This document shows, piece after piece, positions 1-7,733 of a stretch of DNA of 50,147 nt (its first letter is position 1; each line of letters opens with the position of its first letter). The stretch comes from Candidatus Eremiobacter antarcticus. GTDB lineage: Bacteria > Vulcanimicrobiota > Vulcanimicrobiia > Eremiobacterales > Eremiobacteraceae. Below the pieces are notes generated by a model, which ran no database searches, had not been told where the DNA came from, and saw only the letters and a list, made by a program, of their open reading frames with translations. Position numbers and translations under genes: made by a program. The stretch is taken from the NCBI GenBank assembly GCA_003244105.1, contig QHBK01000015.1, forward strand, positions 1 through 50,147, written 5' to 3'.

Positions 1-302
1 GTCATGGGATCCTGAAAGATCATGGAGATCTTGTTGCCGCGGATCTGACGCATCTGCGGTTCGCCGACCTGCAGCAGGTCCTCGCCGTCGAATTCGATGG
101 ATCCGGCATCGATGCGTCCGGGCGGCATGGCGATGAGCCGCATGATCGACAGCGCCGTGACGCTCTTGCCGGAGCCTGACTCCCCGACGATGCCAAGCGT
201 CTCGCCCGGCTCCAACGAGAACGAGAGCCCGTTCACAGCGCGCACGATGCCGTCTTCCGTCTTGAACGTGACTTCCAGACCGTTGACGGCGAGCAACGCC
301 AT
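1..302 (-). CDS. Oligopeptide/dipeptide ABC transporter ATP-binding protein (5' part only)
   Basis: The window edge cuts this gene; the first 100 codons are visible from an ATG at 302. The residues read as an ABC ATPase of the DppD/OppD type. A Walker A motif GESGSGKS lies at about residues 40-47, followed by an alpha-helical start typical of peptide importers (SVTALSIMRL) and a Q-loop (MIFQDPM) at the cut. It would energise peptide or nickel uptake at the cytoplasmic face of the inner membrane. It starts 7 bases after the secG stop and probably shares its transcript. The two peptide-binding lipoproteins at 39.9-43.2 kb could be partners, but that is only inference. Permease genes are not in the window. 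Confidence 0.88.
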   Translation of the reverse strand, partial: MALLAVNGLEVTFKTEDGIVRAVNGLSFSLEPGETLGIVGESGSGKSVTALSIMRLIAMPPGRIDAGSIEFDGEDLLQVGEPQMRQIRGNKISMIFQDPM

Positions 303-309
303 GGTGGGC

Positions 310-651
310 TTAGCGGGTGACCAGGAAATAGATGATGGCCAGGAAGATGAATCCGATCGCGACGACGCTCGTTAGTTTCGCGAGCTGCTGGTCCAGGCCG
401 AGCCGCCCGCGGTACCCGCTCTCCGCGCGTCCCCCGATGCTTCCGGACAACCCCTCGTTCTTGGTCGTCTGAACCGACATGAGCGCGATCAATCCTACCG
501 CGCTGACGATGAAGAGCGTCTGGACGACCCACACGAGCGCGGGATGCGCCGCCGCGGCGTTCTGCTGTGGGAACTGGAACACGGCGCTCGGCAGCGGCGC
601 GGGGGTGGGAGCCGTCGCAAGCAACGCTGCCACGGCAAGAGACGCGAGCAT
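310..651 (-). CDS. secG: Preprotein translocase subunit SecG
   Basis: This 113-residue protein has two hydrophobic segments (about residues 40-60 and 92-111) joined by a loop containing KNEGLSGSIGG, which matches the conserved loop of SecG. SecG is the small accessory subunit of the SecYEG channel in the inner membrane and stimulates SecA-driven export. The ATG at 651 is preferred because longer in-frame extensions run into unrelated sequence over the divergent promoter. The N-terminal 35 residues are Ala/Pro-rich and less conserved, so the exact start is not certain. The ABC ATPase gene follows after 7 bases. Confidence 0.85.
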   Translation of the reverse strand: MLASLAVAALLATAPTPAPLPSAVFQFPQQNAAAAHPALVWVVQTLFIVSAVGLIALMSVQTTKNEGLSGSIGGRAESGYRGRLGLDQQLAKLTSVVAIGFIFLAIIYFLVTR

Positions 652-708
652 GGACTCATCGGTTCGTGCGCGCGACAATGGGCCCCTTCGGTCCAGCGGC
701 CAAGCGGC

Positions 709-738
709 TTTACACATGCCGAGCTTGGGCGCTATAAT
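709..738 (+). promoter_or_regulatory. Sigma70-type promoter for the PAP2-like gene
   Basis: A perfect -10 box TATAAT (733-738) follows a -35-like TTTACA (709-714) with an 18-base spacer. Predicted initiation near 745 falls at or just before the possible GTG (745) and ATG (751) start codons, so the mRNA may be leaderless. No Shine-Dalgarno sequence is visible. Confidence 0.6.
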
Positions 739-750
739 GGCACCGTGCGC

Positions 751-1416
751 ATGCTGCGTCCTCATATGGACGACGCTCATTCGTCCATGAATGAAGGCCG
801 AAGCAATATCGTCGTCATTCGTGAGCATCGGGCGGTCGTCGAATTCGCCCGGACGTTGTCGACGATTTTCAACCCCTTCCTGTGCGCGACCGCGCTCTTC
901 GTGATCGTCTCGCACGCCTATTCCCGAAATGTGCGTCAGTTCTGGGAGCTCTCATTTGCGGGGCTGCTCTTCTTCACGATCGCTCCCGTGTTGTGCATCT
1001 TCTACTTGTATCTGAGCGGCCGGATCTCGGATTTCGACATGTCGGACCGGCTGGAGCGCCGGCGCGCGTTCATCGCCTTCGTGATCGTCTACCTGGTGGC
1101 GGCGCTGGTCTTGAGCGCGCTGCACGCGCCGGTGCAGCTGGTCGCAGTCACCTGGGGATACTGGGGAACATCGATCGCGACCATGGTCATCACGCGCTGG
1201 TGGAAGATCAGCACGCACGCATTCGGAATCACCGGTCCGTTCGCGGCCCTGTTCTTGCTCTTCGGCTTGCAGGCACTCCCCTATGCCGCCATCGTTCCAA
1301 TGGTCTGGTGGGCGCGCGTCTACTTACGTGCGCACTCGCTTGCGCAGGTGCTGGCCGGCGCTGCGGTGTCGGTCGCGTCGGTCCTCGTCTTCTTCAAACT
1401 GTTCCACTTGGTGTAG
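751..1416 (+). CDS. PAP2-like integral membrane protein (degenerate phosphatase motifs)
   Basis: A 221-residue protein with about five or six hydrophobic segments. The C-terminal block RVYLRAHSLAQVLAGA resembles motif 3 of type 2 phosphatidic acid phosphatases (SRvylgvHypsDvlaG), keeping the His but not the Asp. The motif 2 region reads STHAFG instead of PSGHA. Family members dephosphorylate lipid phosphates such as undecaprenyl pyrophosphate at the membrane surface; activity here is doubtful because the motifs are incomplete. Starts at 745 (GTG), 751, 766 and 787 (ATG) are all in frame; 751 is chosen because the promoter ends at 738. The 3' end overlaps the convergent murI-like gene by 23 bases. 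Confidence 0.6.
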   Translation: MLRPHMDDAHSSMNEGRSNIVVIREHRAVVEFARTLSTIFNPFLCATALFVIVSHAYSRNVRQFWELSFAGLLFFTIAPVLCIFYLYLSGRISDFDMSDRLERRRAFIAFVIVYLVAALVLSALHAPVQLVAVTWGYWGTSIATMVITRWWKISTHAFGITGPFAALFLLFGLQALPYAAIVPMVWWARVYLRAHSLAQVLAGAAVSVASVLVFFKLFHLV

Positions 1417-2227
1417 CTCGTCCGAGGACTGAAAGCGTCGCGGGGTCCACGTGACGCGCGGCTATGCCGGCAATACCCGTAAGGGCGAGCGCACGACGAC
1501 CGAAGAGCGCGGCATCACCGCTCGCCGCAAACTCGAGCCGGCCCGTGCCGGGCTGCGCGTCGGCGAGGATGCGTGCGGCCGCGGCCGCGCACGCAACGGC
1601 CGGGTCGCTGATCGTCACACCCGCGCGAAAGGATTCGCGAAACCAGCGTTCGAGATGAGGAAAGTGCGTGCAGCCCAATATCACGACGTCGCAGCCGGCG
1701 GCTGTCAGCGGCCGCACACTCGCGTCGACCGCCGCGCGGGCCTCCTGAGTCCGCCAAGCGCCGGCTTCAACCAAGGGCACGAGCGCAGGTGCGCCGACTT
1801 CGGTCACCTCCAAATCCGACCGCAACGCACGCAGGCGCCTTCCGAATATGCCGCTGTCGGCGGTGGCCGCAGTGGCCACGACCCCGATCCGGTCGTTTTT
1901 CGTGCAGCGCACCGCTGCTTCCGCGGCGCACTCAACTATGCCGAGCTGCGTCACGTCCGGGCACCGAAAATCCACCTGCTCGAATGCGGCGCACGTCGTC
2001 CCCGACGCCACGATGATGAGGGACGGCTCGTAGGGCAAAAGCCACGCGATGATCTGCCGCCCGAACTCGGCCACCTGCGGGAGCGGCCGATCCCCGTACG
2101 GCACGCGCGCCGTATCAGCGAAATACATGACGTCGGCGTCCGGCATGATCGAGCGCACCGCGGCGAGCACGCCCAGGCCGCCCAGCCCCGAATCGAGCAT
2201 GGCGATTCGACGGCGCAAGCGCATCAC
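1394..2227 (-). CDS. murI: Glutamate racemase-like protein with altered first catalytic motif
   Basis: A 277-residue Asp/Glu racemase superfamily protein. It has the MurI hallmarks DSGLGG (residues about 12-17), FADTARVPYGDRP, ATAATADSGIF and the second catalytic cysteine in LGCTHFPHLE. MurI makes D-glutamate for peptidoglycan. Oddly, the first catalytic motif, normally A-C-N-T, reads A-S-G-T-T-C, so the general acid/base Cys and the substrate-binding Asn are missing and a Cys sits three residues further on. It may still be a racemase using the shifted Cys, or a related one-cysteine enzyme. It overlaps the upstream amidase gene by 4 bases, so the two are translationally coupled in a cell-wall operon. 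Confidence 0.8.
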   Translation of the reverse strand: MMRLRRRIAMLDSGLGGLGVLAAVRSIMPDADVMYFADTARVPYGDRPLPQVAEFGRQIIAWLLPYEPSLIIVASGTTCAAFEQVDFRCPDVTQLGIVECAAEAAVRCTKNDRIGVVATAATADSGIFGRRLRALRSDLEVTEVGAPALVPLVEAGAWRTQEARAAVDASVRPLTAAGCDVVILGCTHFPHLERWFRESFRAGVTISDPAVACAAAAARILADAQPGTGRLEFAASGDAALFGRRALALTGIAGIAARHVDPATLSVLGRATPSGTV

Positions 2228-4299
2228 GGCGCTGGTGGCATCCCCGCGTAATCCCGAACCCCTCGCGCGATGGCATCGGCCAGTCTGTCGAGGAAGGATG
2301 ATTGCCCGAGCAGCGCGGCGTCGTGCGAATTGCTCAGGTAGGCCACTTCGACGAGGACGGCCGGCATCAATGGATGCCGGATGACGTAAAAGTTGCCGCG
2401 CAGTACACCCGCGTTTGCGAGCATGCCCATGGACAGCACTCCGTTTTGAACGGCTTGAGCCAACGCTTTGTCAGCGCCGCGCCAGTAATACGTCGACACG
2501 CCGTTTGGGGAAGCCGAAACCGAAGAGTTGACATGCACGCTGATAAAAAAGCGCGCGCCTGCGGCGTTTGCGATGTCGCAGCGCGACTGCAGCTCCTGTC
2601 GGTCGTTGCCGTTTGGATCGCCGACCTCATAGTCGCCTTCTCTTGTCAGGGCGATGCGCCAGCCGTCGCGTTTGAGATCGGATCTCAGGCGCTGCGAGAT
2701 CCCGAGCGTGATGTGGCTTTCGACTAGACCGACTTGGCGGTTCAAAGAACCCGGATCGTTGCCGCCGTGACCGGGGTCGATGACGATGAGGTTTTGCTGC
2801 GTGGGAGCGCGCGCGACCGGCGGCGTCGTATGCGGCGTTTGCTGGATGCCTGAAAGCGCGCCCACGCCGCTTGTCGGCGCATCGACGTCGGGAGGGCGGT
2901 TGTTGATCTCAATGCCCAGCTGGTTGGGCGAGCCCTCGACCCCTCCGATGCGCACATCGGTGGCTTGAGAAGGATCGATCGAAACCCGCACCACGTAGTT
3001 GGGCGAGATCAGATGCTGACTGACGCGCACGGACCGCACCGACGGGACGTTCACCTTCAGGTCGCGAGCTGGTCCGATCAGCACGGCCGCGGAGATGTCG
3101 ATCCAGATGCGATTATCGGGATCACCCAAGCGGTGCCATTCAAACGTCACCGGCCCGGTCAGCGTCAACGTGATGCGGCTTCCGTCAGGGATGTCGTTCA
3201 CCATGACGTCCGATATTTTTTGGACGGCGGGGCCGAACTGCGATGGGGCGCCCGCGGGTGGTGCGCTCGCGCCTGGCGCGCCGCTTGGACCCGATGACGG
3301 CGCGTTGTCAGTCGTCTCCGGCAACGGCTCTGCGGTCGGCACTCCCGCAGGCATCGTCACCGATGGCGCGGCGGTCGGACTTGGCGACGGCGCCGGCGTG
3401 CGGGTTGGAGTTGCACTGGCTTGGGCCTCTGCCGCAGGCGGAGGCGCGACGACACGAAGCGACTGCGACGTGGCATACGCATCGAGCTTTAGATCGCGCT
3501 CGTCCTTGGCCAGCACGAGATCCACGGAGGTGCCTTGCGGCAAGCGGTGGGAGGCGAACTTCACCCCAACTTTGACGTCGATCGAAACGGATGTGGTGGG
3601 GTAGCCGGGAGGACCGCTTTCACGCACGCTCGCCGTCGTCGCGTCACGTCCGCCAAGCGCGACCGTGCGGGTTGCTACGCTAGAAAAGCCTGGAAAGACG
3701 ATGCTGAGCGTGCGGCGGTGTGCATCGCCTGCGATCGCGGCGCGCCACTGCAAGGGCGCCGAACCGTCGATTTGGATGACGGTGCGGCGTTGGCCCGCCC
3801 TCCTCTGCACGGACACGATCTGGGGAACGAAGGCATGGCCGCCGGGAAACTGATGATCGCGCAACCCGAGCGCCTGTGCAACTGCCAAGAGCGGCACGTA
3901 TAGCTGGTTGGTGTAGTAGAACGGTCCAAGCCCGATGGTGGTGGCGCGGCCGTCGACCGACATGACGTCGCCGCCGACGGTGAAAGTCACTAACTTGGCA
4001 TCGGCGCGGGTGAGCGCGATGAAGCGAGTTCCCGGCTGCCATGCCATTCGAGCGCCGGTGGCAGCCAACAGCGCCGCGAGCCCGGCGTCATCAGCACGGA
4101 CGACGAGTTGCCCGTTCGCAAGGCCGGCAGACTCGAAGCGAACCTCTCGGCCGGACACGAGCACCCGGACGGCCGCCGAAGTCACCGACGCTGCGGCGGC
4201 CTTCGCCGCAATCGGCGGCAACAGCGCCAGGTTGAAAAGAACGAGCGCCGCCACGGCACCGCTCACAAGTGTGCGGGGCGCTGCGCGGGGGAGGCTCAC
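2224..4299 (-). CDS. N-acetylmuramoyl-L-alanine amidase with stalk and AMIN domains
   Basis: A secreted 691-residue peptidoglycan hydrolase. A signal peptide occupies about residues 1-37. A copper-amine-oxidase N-terminal-like (stalk) domain follows to about 145 (motif YVPLLAVAQALGL). A first AMIN-like region spans about 155-270, a Pro/Thr/Ala-rich linker about 285-355, a second AMIN-like region about 360-470, and a C-terminal Amidase_3 domain about 505-685. The zinc site is intact: His in IDPGHGG, Glu in VESHI, His in SVHVN, and the catalytic Glu in LVEVAYLSN. It cleaves the amide between MurNAc and the stem peptide, typically in cell separation. It overlaps the lipoprotein gene upstream and the murI-like gene downstream by 4 bases each. 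Confidence 0.93.
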   Translation of the reverse strand: MSLPRAAPRTLVSGAVAALVLFNLALLPPIAAKAAAASVTSAAVRVLVSGREVRFESAGLANGQLVVRADDAGLAALLAATGARMAWQPGTRFIALTRADAKLVTFTVGGDVMSVDGRATTIGLGPFYYTNQLYVPLLAVAQALGLRDHQFPGGHAFVPQIVSVQRRAGQRRTVIQIDGSAPLQWRAAIAGDAHRRTLSIVFPGFSSVATRTVALGGRDATTASVRESGPPGYPTTSVSIDVKVGVKFASHRLPQGTSVDLVLAKDERDLKLDAYATSQSLRVVAPPPAAEAQASATPTRTPAPSPSPTAAPSVTMPAGVPTAEPLPETTDNAPSSGPSGAPGASAPPAGAPSQFGPAVQKISDVMVNDIPDGSRITLTLTGPVTFEWHRLGDPDNRIWIDISAAVLIGPARDLKVNVPSVRSVRVSQHLISPNYVVRVSIDPSQATDVRIGGVEGSPNQLGIEINNRPPDVDAPTSGVGALSGIQQTPHTTPPVARAPTQQNLIVIDPGHGGNDPGSLNRQVGLVESHITLGISQRLRSDLKRDGWRIALTREGDYEVGDPNGNDRQELQSRCDIANAAGARFFISVHVNSSVSASPNGVSTYYWRGADKALAQAVQNGVLSMGMLANAGVLRGNFYVIRHPLMPAVLVEVAYLSNSHDAALLGQSSFLDRLADAIARGVRDYAGMPPAP

Positions 4300-4787
4300 T
4301 GCGCGAACGTGTCTCTCGTCAGCGGCTCGTCAAGCTCGAAGTGGCCGCCCGGCAGGGCCGCCGCCTTTTGTCCGCCGACGAGCACCTGCACGGCGGTGAT
4401 GTCGGGAAACGAGGTCAGCGTGTACGTCAGCGACTTGAACATGGCGGCCTCATCGGTGGCGCCGCCTTGAAAGGACTTTGTGGCGGTGCCGGTCAGGTTC
4501 ACGATCGCGGTCTTGCCTTGGCGAGACAGCGACGCTTGCGTACCTTCCGGAAAAAGCACGACCGAATCCCGTCCCACGGTCGGCCCAACGAGCAGCTGGT
4601 TTAGTGCGTACTTCTGCGCGGCGCTTCCCTGCAGCTTGGGATCGATGCTGAACTGCACGGGCATGAGCTTGTCGCTGCCGGCCTGACAATAATAGACGGT
4701 GATCTGATGCGGCTGAGAAACCGAGGGGTGGCGTGTGCAGCCCGCCGCCATGAATGCGACGAAGACGATGGCTGCCGAGGCGCGCAT
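4296..4787 (-). CDS. GerMN-domain lipoprotein
   Basis: A 163-residue protein with a short hydrophobic signal ending in MAAGC, a lipobox-like site with Cys17 as the likely lipidated residue. The rest matches a single GerMN (sporulation/germination) domain, including ALNQLLVGP and a beta-rich core VNLTGTATKSF. GerMN proteins are thought to bind or organise peptidoglycan; no enzymatic activity is known. In Bacillus subtilis gerM lies next to the glutamate racemase gene racE. The linkage here to an amidase and a murI-like gene, with 4-base overlaps, supports a cell-wall role. Nothing else in the window suggests sporulation. Confidence 0.85.
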   Translation of the reverse strand: MRASAAIVFVAFMAAGCTRHPSVSQPHQITVYYCQAGSDKLMPVQFSIDPKLQGSAAQKYALNQLLVGPTVGRDSVVLFPEGTQASLSRQGKTAIVNLTGTATKSFQGGATDEAAMFKSLTYTLTSFPDITAVQVLVGGQKAAALPGGHFELDEPLTRDTFAQ

Positions 4788-4843
4788 CCAGCGTAACCTC
4801 GAGCGGATGAGGTCTCCCTCCCTTTCCGGTCAGCCGAAAGATT

Positions 4844-5196
4844 TGGTGGAGGCGACCGGAGTTGAACCGGTGTCCGAAAAGACTCCCACGAAAGCATCTA
4901 CAGGCTTATCTCAGGCTTTGGATTCGCGGCCTCGTACTCCCCTGAGCGGGATTACCGCTGCCGCTAGCCTCGATCTATTTCCCGAACGCATCGAAGCGCC
5001 TACGCCGGTATCCGTACTTGGTGACACTTGCGGGCCCGTGACGGAGCCGTTGCCCCGCAAGCGTGACTAGCCTAGATTAGGCAGCCAGTGCGTATTCGCT
5101 GTTTGCGTTTATACGTTGTCCGATCGTTTTAGGAGGGCTCGGAACTCCGCCTGCTTCTCTCGCCAGAGCACATCCCGTCGAAACCGTGACGCCCCC
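4844..5196 (-). ncRNA. ssrA: tmRNA (transfer-messenger RNA)
   Basis: This 353-nucleotide RNA reads on the minus strand from 5196 to 4844. The seven acceptor bases GGGGGCG at the 5' end pair with the 3' end, including the G3-U pair required by alanyl-tRNA synthetase. The 3' end carries a T-arm with GGTTCAAC and an encoded CCA (4846-4844). The tRNA-like 5' half contains the typical GTTTCGACGGG. The tag frame (5106-5077) encodes ANSEYALAA, giving AANSEYALAA with the charged alanine. It rescues stalled ribosomes and marks their products for proteolysis. This is a one-piece tmRNA. Confidence 0.97.
5077..5106 (-). other. tmRNA proteolysis-tag reading frame
   Basis: Resume codon GCA at 5106, then codons for N-S-E-Y-A-L-A-A and a TAA stop at 5079-5077. 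The C-terminal ALAA is the usual ClpXP/ClpAP degradation signal. The tag is close to that of E. coli (AANDENYALAA). Confidence 0.93.
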
Positions 5197-5232
5197 GCGA
5201 AAAAGGTGACCTCGAAAGGCACCCTTCATTTT

Positions 5233-5261
5233 ATTGTACCATCGGGTGAACGTCTTTACAA
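5233..5261 (-). promoter_or_regulatory. Promoter of ssrA
   Basis: On the minus strand a -35-like TTGTAA (5261-5256) and a -10 box TACAAT (5238-5233) are separated by 17 bases. Initiation would fall near 5226, about 30 bases before the mature tmRNA end at 5196, consistent with 5' processing by RNase P. Confidence 0.6.
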
Positions 5262-5281
5262 GGACAAACGTTCCCTCGTGC

Positions 5282-5327
5282 GTTGGCGGAGGGCCAACAC
5301 CCACCCGGCTCGGCTCAACCGGGTTTT
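5282..5327. terminator. Two adjacent hairpins between the holin-like gene and ssrA
   Basis: One stem pairs GTTGGC (5282-5287) with GCCAAC (5293-5298). A second pairs ACCCGG (5303-5308) with CCGGGT (5319-5324) and is followed on the plus strand by TTT. They lie directly after the stop of the minus-strand holin-like gene. On that strand no long U-tract follows, so a terminator role is only likely. Confidence 0.35.
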
Positions 5328-5328
5328 G

Positions 5329-5700
5329 CTAGCGGCGCGCTCTCCCGCGCGCCCCATGGGCGTCGTGGAACACAAGCGAGATGATCCATGAGATAATCGA
5401 CATCACGATGGCGCCCCAGAACGCGGCACCGAAGCCAGGCACGTGATATCCCGGCACGTACTTGAGGCCGAAATAAAAGATCACGGCGTTGATCACGAGC
5501 GTGAACAGCCCCAGGCTGATGACTTCGAGCGGGCAGCTGACCACGATCAAGATAGGGCGGACGATCGCGTTCGCGATGCCCAGAACGAGCCCGCCGATCA
5601 GCGACGCAGTGATGTTATCCGCATGGATGCCCATGAAATTGACGTACGCGAGAGCCATGAGGGCGACCGCATTGACCAGCACGCGGATGATGAATCCCAT
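5329..5700 (-). CDS. Phage-holin-superfamily-IV-type small membrane protein
   Basis: A 123-residue protein with four predicted membrane segments and the pattern IGGLVLGIANAIVRPILIV followed by PLEVISLGLFTLVINAVIFY, characteristic of the 'phage holin family' (PF04020-like) proteins common on bacterial chromosomes. Despite the name, most are not in prophages and their function is unknown; a role in the inner membrane is all that can be said. There is no phage gene nearby. It lies 72 bases after uvrC on the same strand and ends with a short Arg-rich tail. Confidence 0.8.
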   Translation of the reverse strand: MGFIIRVLVNAVALMALAYVNFMGIHADNITASLIGGLVLGIANAIVRPILIVVSCPLEVISLGLFTLVINAVIFYFGLKYVPGYHVPGFGAAFWGAIVMSIISWIISLVFHDAHGARGRARR

Positions 5701-5772
5701 GGGCCCGATAGTGCGGCACCGAGCCGCGGCCGACCTTCTAATAAGCCTGAAGCGGCATGCGCTGCGCAGATG

Positions 5773-7671
5773 TCATGATGCGTCGCTGCGAGCGTCGGCA
5801 ACATCGGCAGCGTCGCGCATCATGGCCGCGCGGATGACGAGCGCAAGGTCATGGCTGATGCCGGGCACAGTCTGCAGCTCGTCGACGCTTGCTTGACGCA
5901 CGCCCGCCACTGAACCGAAGGTTCGGAGGAGCGCCTTGCGCCGTGCGGAGCCGATGCCCGGCAGGCCGTCGAGCGCGGAGGTCACCGCCTGCTTGGCGCG
6001 CAGCCCTCGGTGATACGCTACGGCGAAGCGGTGAGCCTCGTCGCGGACCCGCTGGACGAGGTGAAGCGCCGGCGAGTTGCGCGGCAGCAAGATCGGCGCG
6101 CTTTCTTTTGGCACGTACAGTTCTTCGAACTGCTTGGCAAGCGCAGCCACCGGAAGCGCGATCAAGTCGAGCTCTTGCAGCACTTCGCTCGCGACGTTCA
6201 ACTGGGCGCGGCCGCCGTCGATCAACAGCAAGTTCGGGCGCTTCGCGAATTTCTTCTCCCTGCCCATGTTCACGCCGCCGGCCTCCGGCATCAAATAGCG
6301 CAGCCGGCGGCGCAGCATCTGACGCATGTTAGCGAAGTCGTCGTTTTTCTCGTCGCCTTGGATCTTGAAGCGGCGATACTCGTTCTTCGCCGCCTTTCCG
6401 TCTTCGAAAACGATCATAGAGCCGACCACATTCGTGCCCTGCACGTGCGAGATATCATAACATTCTATCCGCTGGGGAATCGCGGGCAGACTCAGCGCCG
6501 CCGCCAGCTCCCCCAGGGCGGCGGTTGCACGTTCCTGGGCCACGCCGGTCTGCGTCAGATGATCTGCGAGATGCTGCTCGGCGTTGCGGCGCACCTTGCG
6601 CATATATTCGGCGCGTTGGCCGCGCTCGGGCACCAGGATGCGCACGCGGTTGCCGCGCACGGCCGACAGCGCGCGCGCGACGTCGGCCATGTCTGGGATG
6701 CGCACCTCGAGCATGATCTCTTTGGGAATGCCCGGCGACTGAGCGTAGAACTGCTTGATGAACTCTGAGAGGACTTCGTGGGGCGCACGCCCCTCGGTGC
6801 CTTCGACGATGAAGTGCTCCTGGCCCAACAGCTTGCCGCCGCGCACGAAGAACACTTCCATGCTGGATGCACCTTGCCCGTGCGCGCCCGCGATGAGGTC
6901 CATGTCCACCTGGCTCTTCCACACGACTTCCTGGCGCGCCATCACGCGCTCCAAATCGTTGATGCGGTCGCGCAGGCGAGCTGCATGCTCGAACGCGAGC
7001 TGCTCGGATGCGAACTCCATCTCGCGCTTGAGCTTGTCGACCAGCACTTCGTGCTTGCCTTCCAGGAAGAGCAGCACGTCGCGCACGGTCGCGTCGTAGT
7101 CGGGCTTCGATTGCAGAAACGCGCACGGGGCCATGCAGCGCTTGATGTGGTATTGCAGGCACGGGCGGCGATAGACGACACCGATCTCCTCTTTGCACGT
7201 GCGCAAGGGGAAGACTTTGCGGATGATATCGATGGCTTCGCGCAGGCCGCCGGCGTTGCTGAAGGGACCGAAATATCTTCCGCCGTCGCGCGCGACCTTG
7301 CGCGTGAAGATGACGCGCGGGAACTGCTCCTCGAGGGTGACCTTGAGGAACGGGTACTTCTTGTCGTCTTTGAGCCGGATGTTGAAGGGAGGCTTGTGCT
7401 GTTTGATGAGGTTGCACTCCAACAGGAGCGCTTCTGCCTCGCTCTTGACGATGATGGTGCGGATCTCGGCGACCCGCTCGAGCATCGCGTCGCCGCGCGC
7501 GCTTCGCGGGCGCCCCGGTTGGAAGTACGAGCGCGCTCGCGAGCGCAGCTCGACCGCCTTGCCGACATAGAGCACCGTGCCGTCGGCGTCGAGCATCTCG
7601 TAGATGCCGGGCTCGCTCGGCAGGCGGTCCAGCTGCTCTTGCAGCTTCTCGGGCAGCTCCAAAATCGCCAT
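5773..7671 (-). CDS. uvrC: UvrABC excinuclease subunit C
   Basis: A 632-residue UvrC, close to the usual 600. The N-terminal GIY-YIG nuclease (about residues 15-95) has GIYEML and VLYVGKA and makes the 3' incision. Conserved blocks KYPFLKVTLEEQFPRV, YFGPF and a cysteine-containing PCLQYHIKRCMAPC follow. A UVR motif for UvrB contact lies near 200-240, and the RNase H-like 5' nuclease includes ECYDISHVQGTNVVGSMIVF and LLLIDGGRAQL. Two C-terminal helix-hairpin-helix motifs end the protein (LDGLPGIGSARRKALL and LQTVPGISHDLA). It acts in nucleotide excision repair. The start ATG at 7671 lacks a clear Shine-Dalgarno sequence. Confidence 0.97.
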   Translation of the reverse strand: MAILELPEKLQEQLDRLPSEPGIYEMLDADGTVLYVGKAVELRSRARSYFQPGRPRSARGDAMLERVAEIRTIIVKSEAEALLLECNLIKQHKPPFNIRLKDDKKYPFLKVTLEEQFPRVIFTRKVARDGGRYFGPFSNAGGLREAIDIIRKVFPLRTCKEEIGVVYRRPCLQYHIKRCMAPCAFLQSKPDYDATVRDVLLFLEGKHEVLVDKLKREMEFASEQLAFEHAARLRDRINDLERVMARQEVVWKSQVDMDLIAGAHGQGASSMEVFFVRGGKLLGQEHFIVEGTEGRAPHEVLSEFIKQFYAQSPGIPKEIMLEVRIPDMADVARALSAVRGNRVRILVPERGQRAEYMRKVRRNAEQHLADHLTQTGVAQERATAALGELAAALSLPAIPQRIECYDISHVQGTNVVGSMIVFEDGKAAKNEYRRFKIQGDEKNDDFANMRQMLRRRLRYLMPEAGGVNMGREKKFAKRPNLLLIDGGRAQLNVASEVLQELDLIALPVAALAKQFEELYVPKESAPILLPRNSPALHLVQRVRDEAHRFAVAYHRGLRAKQAVTSALDGLPGIGSARRKALLRTFGSVAGVRQASVDELQTVPGISHDLALVIRAAMMRDAADVADARSDAS

Positions 7672-7733
7672 ACTATATGAACTTTTGCAGGCCGGCGGTC
7701 GCCTGACCTCTCAGGCGGCTGCGGTGTTCGCCG

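Noticed and set aside
544-750. Extended N-terminus of the PAP2-like protein
   Set aside because: The extra residues are Arg-rich, overlap the secG start on the other strand and precede the promoter.
4844-5196. tmRNA 3' end as an integration hot spot
   Set aside because: The neighbour on the 3' side is the cell-wall operon, with no integrase or duplicated att site.
5077-5304. 75-codon frame across the tmRNA
   Set aside because: It only reads into the tmRNA tag; the sequence is an RNA gene, not a protein gene.
5329-5700. Prophage remnant suggested by the holin-like gene
   Set aside because: No other phage gene, integrase or attachment site is near; the family is common on ordinary chromosomes.
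7672-7677. TATAGT as a -10 box for uvrC
   Set aside because: It abuts the start codon, so transcription would begin inside the gene; it cannot serve this start.
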